The notes under the pieces: generated by a model
Told to the model about the DNA's origin: nothing
What the model saw: only the letters and a program-made list of their open reading frames with translations
Databases searched by the model: none
Part shown: one piece after another, positions 1-6,756 of the stretch
How positions within the stretch are numbered: the stretch's first letter is position 1
Layout: the number at the start of each line of letters is the position of its first letter
Made by a program: the position numbers and the translations under genes
Origin: JBBQKP01 sp038326995
GTDB lineage: Bacteria > Planctomycetota > Phycisphaerae > Tepidisphaerales > Tepidisphaeraceae
DNA: 13,970 nucleotides
NCBI GenBank assembly: GCA_038326995.1
Contig: JBBQKP010000077.1
Location: forward strand, 1-13,970
Direction: 5' to 3'

Positions 1-1371
1 ATCGCTTTGGCACAAGAAGGCGGCATCGGGATCATTCACAAGAATCTGCCGATCGCCGAACAGGCACGCGAAGTGGAGAAGGTCAAACGAAGCGAGAACG
101 GCGTCATCACCGACCCGATCACCCTGCCCCCATCCGCCACCATCGGCCAGGCGCGGCAAATCATGCGTGAGTACAACGTCTCGGGCATCCCAATCGTCGA
201 GGGACAGCAGGCCAAGGCGCTGGCGGTTGCCGACCCGACGCGCACGCCCGTCGCGCGTCTCAGGCAATACGAACAGCCGCCCAAAATCGTCGGCATCCTC
301 ACGCGGCGCGATTTAAAATATCAGGAGGACGACGCCCGACTGATTCGCGAGGTCATGACCCGCGAAGCCCTCGTCACCGCGGCCGATACGATTTCGCTCG
401 ATGACGCCGAGCGCCTTCTTTACAAAACCAAGGTCGAAAAGCTTTTGCTGACGGATCGAAACGGCGCACTGGCCGGGCTGGTGACGATGCGTGACATCGA
501 CAAACACCATCAGTTTCCAAACGCCTGTAAAGACGTCCGGGGCAGACTTCGCGTCGGGGCGGCGACGGGAGTTCACGACATGGCGCGCGTGGAGAAGCTG
601 ATCGAGGCCGAGGTCGATGTCATCGTCGTCGATACCGCCCACGGCCACAGCACCAACGTCATGGAGACCGTGCGCGAAATTAAACGTCGCTTCGACATTC
701 AAGTCATCGCGGGCAACGTCGCCACCGCTCAAGGCACGAAAGACCTGATCGAAGCGGGCGCGGACGCGGTAAAAGTCGGCATCGGCCCGGGTGCGATCTG
801 CACGACGCGCGTCGTCGCGGGCGTGGGCGTACCGCAGATTTCCGCGATCATGCAGGCGGTGTCGGTCGCGCGGGCGGCGGGCGTGCCGATTATCGCCGAC
901 GGAGGCCTTCGCAATTCGGGCGATCTGGTAAAGGCGATCGCCGCGGGCGCGAGTGCGTGCATGATGGGCTCGCTCTTTGCGGGGCTCGACGAATCGCCGG
1001 GCGAACTCGTCATCCACCAGGGCAGGCGCTACAAGATGTATCGCGGCATGGGTTCGCTCGGCGCAATGATGCGGGGCAGCAAGGACCGATACGGGCAGGC
1101 GAACATCACCTCGATGGGCAAGTTCGTACCAGAGGGCGTCGAAGGACGCGTTCCGTACCGCGGGCCATTATCCGATTTCGTTTATCAACTCGTCGGCGGG
1201 CTTCGCGCGGGCATGGGCTACTGCGGCACACGCAAGATCGAAAGCTTGCAGACCCAATCCCAATTTTGCCGAATCAGCGGCGCGGGCCTGACCGAATCTC
1301 ACCCGCACGACATCGCAATCGTGAAAGAAGCGCCGAATTACAGCGTCGAGTACACCAGCGGTGTAAGATGA
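1..1371 (+). CDS. guaB: Inosine-5'-monophosphate dehydrogenase, 5' end outside the window
   Basis: IMP dehydrogenase oxidises IMP to XMP with NAD+, the committed step of guanine nucleotide synthesis in the cytosol. The reading frame is open from base 1, and the first residues (IALAQEGGIGIIHKNLPI) match the interior of IMPDH, so roughly the first 30-60 residues lie outside the window. Two CBS modules follow at fragment residues about 35-175. The catalytic loop GPGAICTTR carries the active-site Cys at bases 799-801. The flap YRGMGSLGAMM and the RYGQ and VEGRVPYRG motifs are all present, and the C-terminus is intact. One oddity is an extra stretch of about 20 residues inside the first CBS module, between GIPIVEG and KIVGILTRRDL, where most homologues have a short turn. 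The stop overlaps the ATG of the next gene (ATGA), which suggests translational coupling. The family call is very secure. Confidence 0.97.
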   Translation: MALAQEGGIGIIHKNLPIAEQAREVEKVKRSENGVITDPITLPPSATIGQARQIMREYNVSGIPIVEGQQAKALAVADPTRTPVARLRQYEQPPKIVGILTRRDLKYQEDDARLIREVMTREALVTAADTISLDDAERLLYKTKVEKLLLTDRNGALAGLVTMRDIDKHHQFPNACKDVRGRLRVGAATGVHDMARVEKLIEAEVDVIVVDTAHGHSTNVMETVREIKRRFDIQVIAGNVATAQGTKDLIEAGADAVKVGIGPGAICTTRVVAGVGVPQISAIMQAVSVARAAGVPIIADGGLRNSGDLVKAIAAGASACMMGSLFAGLDESPGELVIHQGRRYKMYRGMGSLGAMMRGSKDRYGQANITSMGKFVPEGVEGRVPYRGPLSDFVYQLVGGLRAGMGYCGTRKIESLQTQSQFCRISGAGLTESHPHDIAIVKEAPNYSVEYTSGVR

Positions 1372-1700
1372 GAGTGATGATCGGGTTTCTAAAAGCTTCG
1401 TGTATGCAGTCACCAATCGCGTTCGGCGCCGTCTTTATCTTTGGCTGTTCGGCAATGGCTTGCGTGCTACTCCTGAGCGGATGCGCTTCAACAAAGCCAG
1501 ACGTCAGTACGCGCGACACCGTTAAAACCGATGGGAGTAGGAAAGAGCGAATGACGCCGTCGAAGCAGGACGCGGCACTGCGAGACCCGTTTAACTACGG
1601 TCCGAAAGTTAGCGCCGCCATCGAAGCGGATAAAAAAACCAAGACGATCAACAAGTCAGACGGTTTGAAACGCGACCTGGAACGGGTATTCAATCCATAG
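1368..1700 (+). CDS. Small predicted lipoprotein, function unknown
   Basis: A 110-residue protein starting at the ATG that overlaps the guaB stop (ATGA). It has a hydrophobic segment ending in the lipobox LLLSGC-AS, with the candidate lipidated Cys at residue 39, so it is probably exported by Sec and anchored by signal peptidase II processing. ATGs at 1377 or 1404 would give a more normal signal length (Cys 36 or 27). No start has a clear ribosome binding site, and I chose 1368 because of the overlap. The mature part is short, charged and polar, with a DPFNYGP motif near its middle and a Lys-rich C-terminal region, and no enzymatic motif. I do not recognise a named family. Its position suggests co-transcription with guaB, although no functional link is obvious. 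Confidence 0.7.
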   Translation: MRVMIGFLKASCMQSPIAFGAVFIFGCSAMACVLLLSGCASTKPDVSTRDTVKTDGSRKERMTPSKQDAALRDPFNYGPKVSAAIEADKKTKTINKSDGLKRDLERVFNP

Positions 1701-1755
1701 GAGATTAGTCGATGAGAATAGTGCGACAGAAATGACTGAAATTAGAGCTACATGA
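1700..1755 (+). other. Two overlapping 7-codon micro-ORFs chained by ATGA junctions
   Basis: GGAG (1700-1703) overlaps the upstream stop codon and lies 8 nt before ATG 1712. That ATG opens a 7-codon ORF (MRIVRQK) ending at 1735. Its TGA overlaps ATG 1732, which opens a second 7-codon ORF (MTEIRAT) ending at 1755. The second TGA overlaps ATG 1752, which is in frame with the next lipoprotein. The geometry is directly visible in the sequence. Whether either ORF is translated is unknown, and it may be chance. If real, it would be a coupled leader between the two lipoprotein genes. Confidence 0.2.
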
Positions 1756-1790
1756 TATCCCTTAGTGAATTAACTGAACCGAGCAATCCC

Positions 1791-2276
1791 ATGAACCAGA
1801 CACGACACCATTTGCTTCGCCTTACTGTTGCCACCGCCCTGCTTTCCGCCGCCGCGCTTTCGGGCTGCACGACGCCGGGACTTTCGACGCCGACGACCCT
1901 CGCCGTCGAGCCGCCGGCCGATGCGCTCACTCAGCTTCGGGATTGGCCAGTCGCTGAATCGACGTACGAAGACGGATCAGTCGATGCGGGTTGGAACCCG
2001 TTCAGGTACATAGCGCGCGACAGCGATAAGCGATTTTACTACCTGTACGCCGAACCCGCTGTGTTCGTCGCCAACGCCGTGACGATGCCGTACACGATTT
2101 ATCAGAAGCGCAGGGAAACAGGGGTCGAATACCAGGGCGTAGTGCTTCCGCCCAGCAGCACGATCGTCTCGCCGCTTCCCGAAGCATCGCCATCACCGAT
2201 CACGCCGCCCCAGCTGTCAACAACTGCGCCGTCAGAGCTGATTCGGACGACGCCCACGACACAGCCGGTTCAGTAA
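1791..2276 (+). CDS. Predicted lipoprotein with Pro/Ser/Thr-rich tail, function unknown
   Basis: From ATG 1791 this encodes 161 residues. The signal is classic for a lipoprotein: a basic N-region (MNQTRHHLLR), a hydrophobic core, and the lipobox AALSGC with Cys 26. An in-frame ATG at 1752 would add 13 residues including two Glu ahead of the signal, which fits less well, although that ATG sits in a chain of ATGA overlaps. The mature protein has a compact central region with NPFRY, followed by an aromatic stretch ending in PYTIYQKRRETGVEYQG. The last 45 residues or so are rich in Pro, Ser and Thr and probably disordered. I see no catalytic motif and cannot name a family. It lies between another lipoprotein and a GH10-like gene on the same strand, so the three may form one transcript. 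Confidence 0.75.
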   Translation: MNQTRHHLLRLTVATALLSAAALSGCTTPGLSTPTTLAVEPPADALTQLRDWPVAESTYEDGSVDAGWNPFRYIARDSDKRFYYLYAEPAVFVANAVTMPYTIYQKRRETGVEYQGVVLPPSSTIVSPLPEASPSPITPPQLSTTAPSELIRTTPTTQPVQ

Positions 2277-2341
2277 TTCGGTGCTGTAAGTCAGCGCGAT
2301 AAGCTGTTGAACGATCGACATCTCGCTTTTCAGATCCCTAC

Positions 2342-3877
2342 GTGACACAAACCGCCGATCAAATCCGCTTTGAAGTCTACAAAGACGGCCAGCGACTCAC
2401 ACAATTCACCCCCGCAGTTCCCACGACGCTCGCGTCTGAATCCATTCCGACACCGGGCGATTGGAAATGGCGCGACGCGCGACTTTCGTTCGGGCCGACC
2501 GATCAGGCGATGGGATTTGGCTTGCTTTGGAACCACTCCCCAAATGGGTCAGAGATGAATAGCGCGCTGATGCTTGAGACGACGCGACTCCCGCCTCGCG
2601 CGCAGTCTTATGTGCTGAATGTCGAGTTGGCGCGCGGGCGTCTGATGAAGATTCTGCAGCGGCTTGAAGACTGGCTCCTGCTCGACACCGACCTGGGGCG
2701 GGAAATTGTCGACCGCTTCCGTGTTCTGCAGCAGCAATTCGCCGAGGCGCTGTGCAATCTGCATGAGCCTTCGGTGGCGTCGCAACTGGCGGACAAGGTG
2801 CTGTCGGACGCGATCGTGCTGGGCGATGACTTGTCGCTCTTGTGGTCCGAACTCGGGCTTCAGCGCCGCCGGGCGATGAACGCGTTTCCGCGTCACACGC
2901 TGGGCATCTGCATCGACGTCAACAACCGAAATCAGCGAGTAAAGGATTTCGCGTGCGAGAATTTTGACTATGCGATCGTGCCGTTCACGTGGAAGTCGTT
3001 GCAGGTCGCCGAAGATCGATACGACACCGAAGCACTGGACGAATGGATCGACGTGCTCACGCGTAAACGCATCCCAATCATCACCGGGCCGATCATCGAT
3101 CCGCACGACGATTCGCTGCCCGACTGGCTGGCGATTTATGAGCGCGACGTCGACATGTTTCGCGAGCTCATGCTCGGGTTCATTCGTGCCGTCGTCACGC
3201 GATACAGGAAATTCGTCGCGGTCTGGACGGTCTGCAGCGGCCTGAACATTCCAGGCACGCTTCGGCTTAACTTCGAGCAGACCGTCGAACTCACTCGTCA
3301 ACTCGTCGGGCAGGTCAAGCAGATTTTGCCCACCGCAAGAACGCTCGTGGGCATTCGCGACCCGTTCGGCGAGCGACACGCCGCAAGCGCGATGGGCGTC
3401 CCGCCGATGACGTATGCCGACGTCGTCGGACAGACCGTCAACTGTGACGGCATCGCGGTCGAGCTGGAAGCGGGCGTTCCCAGAACCGGTTCCACGCTGC
3501 GAAGCCTGTTCGACATCAATACACTTTTTGATCGCCTGTCGCTCGCGGGAAAGCCGATCTTCATCACTTCGCTTTCGTGCCCGGGAAGAAATACGCCCGA
3601 CCCGGGCGACCGGTCAGAAGGTCGGCTCGACCCGCGGCATGCCGGGCAGTTGCAGGTGCCCTGGTCGCCCGGCGCCCAGGCGGATTGGGCACGCCATGTG
3701 TACCGCGCGGCCCTTGCGAAGCCGTTCATCGAGAGTGTCGCATGGGCGGACATCTGTGACGCGTCGGCCGCGCTGCCAGGCGGGGGCATGCTCGACGACA
3801 TGCTCAAACCCAAGCCGTTGACCGCAGTGATCTCAGAACTCCGGCATCTTGTCGCCAGGCCCGCACGAAGAGCATGA
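2342..3877 (+). CDS. GH10-like TIM-barrel protein lacking both catalytic glutamates
   Basis: A 511-residue protein with a GTG start. Residues about 8-105 look like a beta-rich N-terminal domain, residues 105-180 are helical, and residues about 185-440 resemble a glycoside hydrolase family 10 (xylanase) barrel. Matching landmarks are FTWKSLQVAEDRYD (like the GH10 segment around its WK motif), SLPDWL, and a helix ending in VVTRYRKFVAVW. The GH10 acid/base motif WDVVNE is replaced by WTVCSG (W295 to G300), and the nucleophile motif ITELD is replaced by ITSLS (S410, S412), so both catalytic Glu positions appear lost. No signal peptide is visible, which suggests a cytoplasmic protein rather than a secreted xylanase. 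It may bind carbohydrate or have another role. The fold assignment is by eye; the residue substitutions follow directly if the alignment is right. It starts 65 bases after the second lipoprotein. Confidence 0.75.
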   Translation: MTQTADQIRFEVYKDGQRLTQFTPAVPTTLASESIPTPGDWKWRDARLSFGPTDQAMGFGLLWNHSPNGSEMNSALMLETTRLPPRAQSYVLNVELARGRLMKILQRLEDWLLLDTDLGREIVDRFRVLQQQFAEALCNLHEPSVASQLADKVLSDAIVLGDDLSLLWSELGLQRRRAMNAFPRHTLGICIDVNNRNQRVKDFACENFDYAIVPFTWKSLQVAEDRYDTEALDEWIDVLTRKRIPIITGPIIDPHDDSLPDWLAIYERDVDMFRELMLGFIRAVVTRYRKFVAVWTVCSGLNIPGTLRLNFEQTVELTRQLVGQVKQILPTARTLVGIRDPFGERHAASAMGVPPMTYADVVGQTVNCDGIAVELEAGVPRTGSTLRSLFDINTLFDRLSLAGKPIFITSLSCPGRNTPDPGDRSEGRLDPRHAGQLQVPWSPGAQADWARHVYRAALAKPFIESVAWADICDASAALPGGGMLDDMLKPKPLTAVISELRHLVARPARRA

Positions 3878-3929
3878 CTTCGGCGAGCGCGAATGGGCGC
3901 GCGTGATTCGCGAGCGTGAAATGCTTTAA

Positions 3930-3945
3930 GTCCACCTCAGTGGAC
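3930..3945. terminator. Short perfect hairpin between convergent genes, weak terminator candidate
   Basis: GTCCAC-CTCA-GTGGAC forms a 6-bp stem with a 4-nt loop. It lies between the GH10-like gene (+) and the acyltransferase gene (-). The acyltransferase stop codon (3937-3939) overlaps the loop and the start of the second arm. Neither strand has a convincing T-run after the stem, so intrinsic termination is doubtful. Confidence 0.25.
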
Positions 3946-5934
3946 AGCCGAAGCCCCGTGCTGAACCCCGTGCTGAACCCCTTGCTCGGCCCCTTGCTCG
4001 GCCCCTTGCTCGGCCCCGTGTTGGACCCCGTGCGTCGCGTGATATTGCAGATAGCAGCGCCGACCTTCTTTGCCGAAGTAACGCTCGACCGGCGCTTTTG
4101 GGTTGGCGAGATCGACCACGATCAGGCCGTCGACGCAGTTGCCAAAGTCCGGGTCGACGTTGAACGCCAGCAATTTCGCTCCGAGCTTGAGATAATGGCG
4201 CAGAAGAATCGGAATGCCCTTCTGATCCGGCTCGATATCGGCGACGAGGTCGGAAAGATCGTCGTGGTCAATGGTCCTGGACGATTGCTGCACATTCATG
4301 CCGCGAGGCAACTGTCCACTGAACGGCCGACGCGCCGTCACCAGTTTCGCCAGATCAAGATGACTATGCATGGCCCGGAGAAACTCCACCATCAGCACCT
4401 TTGAAATCGTCTGGTAGGTGTTGCTGATGCTGACTGGCCCGATTAGATATCGATAGCGCGGGTGGCGAACCATGTACTGGCTGATGCCCTTCCACAGCAT
4501 CAGCAGCGGCTGATAGCTGCGCTGATACTCGGCACGCACAAAACTTCGGCCCATTTCCAGGGCGGGCGAAACGCGGTGGATCAAGCGCTGGTCAAACAAA
4601 AACAGTGTCGACGTGTACAAACCCGACACGCCACGCTCGGCGAGGATCTGGTCCGTCCGGCCCATGCGATATCCGCCCACGACCTGCTGCTTCACCGGAT
4701 CCCACATGAACAGGTGCAGATAATATTCATCAAACGCGTCGAGATCGATCGACTTGCCACTGCCCTCGCCTGTCGCGCGGAAAGTCACTTCACGCAAACG
4801 ACCGATCTCTCGAAGTACCGCAGGAATCTGGTGAGCGGCGGCCCAGAATACCTGAAACTGATCGGACGACACGAGTCGCTGTTCCTCGGGAAGCCCGGCA
4901 ATTTCGTGTGTCAGCAACACTTGCGAGACCGGAGCGACGATCGCCTCCATCGCCTTCTGCTTCGACAGCTTTCGCCGAATCGCCAGCGGAACTGTCTTTA
5001 GCCTGCTGGGTTTTACCGGAATCGCCTGAGCCGGGCGGTGTCGCAGAACGAAAGTACGCTGGCGGATGAATTCGGTTGCGGCGGCGTCGGAGTCGAACTC
5101 GGCGAGGCGGCGCGCGGGAATTGCCGTGCCGACACGAACACCAAACCGCTTTCCTGAATTGCGAAACACCTCGCGCCCGAGCATTGCGGTGCGAAGTACG
5201 GGCCTGACCATTCCCGCAAGATTGAATGCGATTGAGTTGCAACCCTCGAAGAAGATCGGCAGCACCGCGGCGCCGCTGATGCGCGCCAGGCGTGTGATGG
5301 ATTCGCTCCACTGCGGGTCAGTCACGCGGCGCTGTTTGAAATCAAAATGAGCGACCTCGCCCGCGGGGAAGACGCCCAGCGCTCCGCCGCCGCGGATGTG
5401 TCGCAATGCCAGCCGCATGCCCGAGGTGCTCGATGCCGTCGAGCTTCCGCCGCCAAACGGGTCGACGTAGAGGAAAATATCCCGGAGTTCCGGAATACGC
5501 GAAAGCATGAGATTCGCCATCAGCTTGGCATCGGGCCGAACGCTCAGGAGGATCGACGCCAGAGCCAGACCCTCCAGGCCGCCCGTCGGATGATTCGCGA
5601 CGACAATCAACGGGCCCTTTCGGGGAATTCGCGCCAGGTCATCCGCACTGAGCCGCCAGTGCACACGCAGCGCATCGAAAATTCGACGGATGTATTCTTG
5701 AGGAGTCGGAGCACCCGACCCGTGATACTGATGAAGCCTGTTGATGCGATCGACGCACAAAATCGATTCCAGCATCGGCTGAAACCGACTTACCATTCGC
5801 TGAAGCACGGACGTGCCGGTCAGGTCAATATCGATAAGAGGCGGCACGGACGAAGGCCTGCGGAACAAACCCGCACCGCCGGCCGCGTCGCGCAGGACAT
5901 GATTCGAACTTCTCGATCCATCCGCTTTCATCAT
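3937..5934 (-). CDS. Bifunctional PlsC-type/GNAT acyltransferase, OlsF-like
   Basis: A 665-residue fusion. The N-terminal half (about 30-300) is a PlsC/lysophospholipid acyltransferase domain: NHPTGGLEG (115-122, catalytic His 115 of the HX4D/E motif), VDPFGGGSS, and the FPAGEVAHF motif (189-197). The C-terminal half (about 335-632) is an OlsB/hemolysin-like GNAT N-acyltransferase, with QVVGGYRMG (417-425), the EMGRSFV motif (460-466) and LIGPVSIS. This arrangement matches OlsF, in which the C-terminal domain N-acylates ornithine and the N-terminal domain O-acylates the product to give ornithine lipids. The amino-acid substrate cannot be read from sequence, and related fusions may use others. 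The protein is probably bound to the inner face of the membrane. The final 33 residues or so (633-665) are a His/Gln/Gly tail from the 12-bp repeat, apparently beyond the normal family end. Two adjacent ATGs exist, and I see no clear ribosome binding site. A PtsN-type gene lies 227 bases upstream on the same strand. Confidence 0.85.
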   Translation of the reverse strand: MMKADGSRSSNHVLRDAAGGAGLFRRPSSVPPLIDIDLTGTSVLQRMVSRFQPMLESILCVDRINRLHQYHGSGAPTPQEYIRRIFDALRVHWRLSADDLARIPRKGPLIVVANHPTGGLEGLALASILLSVRPDAKLMANLMLSRIPELRDIFLYVDPFGGGSSTASSTSGMRLALRHIRGGGALGVFPAGEVAHFDFKQRRVTDPQWSESITRLARISGAAVLPIFFEGCNSIAFNLAGMVRPVLRTAMLGREVFRNSGKRFGVRVGTAIPARRLAEFDSDAAATEFIRQRTFVLRHRPAQAIPVKPSRLKTVPLAIRRKLSKQKAMEAIVAPVSQVLLTHEIAGLPEEQRLVSSDQFQVFWAAAHQIPAVLREIGRLREVTFRATGEGSGKSIDLDAFDEYYLHLFMWDPVKQQVVGGYRMGRTDQILAERGVSGLYTSTLFLFDQRLIHRVSPALEMGRSFVRAEYQRSYQPLLMLWKGISQYMVRHPRYRYLIGPVSISNTYQTISKVLMVEFLRAMHSHLDLAKLVTARRPFSGQLPRGMNVQQSSRTIDHDDLSDLVADIEPDQKGIPILLRHYLKLGAKLLAFNVDPDFGNCVDGLIVVDLANPKAPVERYFGKEGRRCYLQYHATHGVQHGAEQGAEQGAEQGVQHGVQHGASAVH
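3954..4037. repeat. 12-bp tandem repeat (minisatellite) inside the acyltransferase 3' end
   Basis: There are seven consecutive 12-bp units beginning at 3954, 3966, 3978, 3990, 4002, 4014 and 4026. Units 1-2 are identical (CCCCGTGCTGAA), units 3-5 are identical (CCCCTTGCTCGG), and units 6-7 diverge (CCCCGTGTTGGA, CCCCGTGCGTCG). The period is a multiple of three, so copy changes keep the frame. On the minus (coding) strand it encodes tetrapeptides such as HGVQ and QGAE, and it places a GGGG tract every 12 nt in the mRNA. The exact units indicate recent slippage. Confidence 0.95.
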
Positions 5935-6161
5935 GGTGGTGGATAGTTTGACTAAGATTGTGAGGCTTGCCGCCAGGGTGGTGTTTGCATTGCGCTAAAT
6001 TTTCATCCACACGTCGAAATGCGCCCGAAACCTCGCTTTGATCACGAATCATCAGCCTCGATCATACATGCACGCGCTTACGCGGACAGACTCCAAGGAC
6101 ACCAACGCGAGAGCGCTATAAGTCACTTTCCGGCCGATCACTCGCTTCTCACATCTGAACG

Positions 6162-6623
6162 CTAGCTCTCGTTTTCCTGTTGTGAAATGCAATCAAACAC
6201 GGCCTGTGCGGTCGGAGCGCGGTTAAGTTCGGCCCGGAATTTATCCACCATCATCATGCGACTGACCCTTGCGAGCATGGAAATATGCAGACCGGTTTTG
6301 TCGGGCGGGCTGGTAAGCAGCCAGATGATGGATACGGGTTTGCCGTCCATAGCCGCGAAGTCGATGGGTGTGACGGGCTTTCCGACCGCCATCACCAGAC
6401 CGGACGTGCCGAGGGTTTTTCCGTGCGGAATCGCCAGACCGTAGCCGATGCCAGTGGTGCGGGTGGCCTCGCGTTCGAGAACGGCGTCGAGGACCTTTTT
6501 CGGGTCCGTCAACTGTCCCTCTGAGGCAAGCACCTCGATGAGTTCGCGGATCGCATCGGTCTTGCTCGTCGAGACGAGCGGCACCTTGATGTTCTGCACC
6601 TTCAGGTAATCGGTAGGACGCAT
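6162..6623 (-). CDS. PTS EIIA domain protein, fructose/PtsN type
   Basis: A 153-residue single-domain protein of the fructose/mannitol/nitrogen EIIA family. The phosphorylation-site His is H67 in GYGLAIPHGKT, and the flanking TTGIGYG, FAAMDGKPVSIIWLL and HISMLARVSRM segments are typical. Family members accept phosphate from HPr. Free-standing members such as PtsN usually regulate rather than transport, and no EIIB, EIIC, HPr or EI gene is adjacent, so a regulatory role is likely here. It is divergent from purK across a 133-base gap and upstream of the acyltransferase on the same strand. A promoter-like pair lies just upstream, with its -10 hexamer only 8 nt from the ATG. Family confidence is high; the regulatory target is unknown. 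Confidence 0.93.
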   Translation of the reverse strand: MRPTDYLKVQNIKVPLVSTSKTDAIRELIEVLASEGQLTDPKKVLDAVLEREATRTTGIGYGLAIPHGKTLGTSGLVMAVGKPVTPIDFAAMDGKPVSIIWLLTSPPDKTGLHISMLARVSRMMMVDKFRAELNRAPTAQAVFDCISQQENES

Positions 6624-6631
6624 GTTTCTCG

Positions 6632-6660
6632 ATCATACGGAACCGACCATGCACCAGCAA
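6632..6660 (-). promoter_or_regulatory. Sigma70-like promoter candidate for the EIIA gene
   Basis: On the minus strand, TTGCTG (6655-6660) is followed after 17 nt by TATGAT (6632-6637). The -10 matches TATAAT at 5 of 6 positions, while the -35 matches only at TTG. The -10 ends 8 nt before the ATG, so transcription would begin at or next to the start codon, implying a leaderless message. This is predicted by eye only. Confidence 0.35.
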
Positions 6661-6756
6661 CGCATGACCGAAAAAAGCTTGAAGAAAATCCTCGTTCGCT
6701 TGTGTTGAGTCGAACGTAATTTTGAGTTGCGACGTTTCTTCGCTAGACAATGGACT

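Noticed and set aside
957..1367. Open frame overlapping guaB upstream of the first lipoprotein
   Set aside because: It is only the upstream extension of the lipoprotein frame through guaB; the protein signal begins at or after 1368.
3916..4404. Plus-strand ORF with a VLNPLLGPLLGP repeat
   Set aside because: It is the antisense reading of the acyltransferase 3' end; the apparent repeat is just the minisatellite on the other strand.
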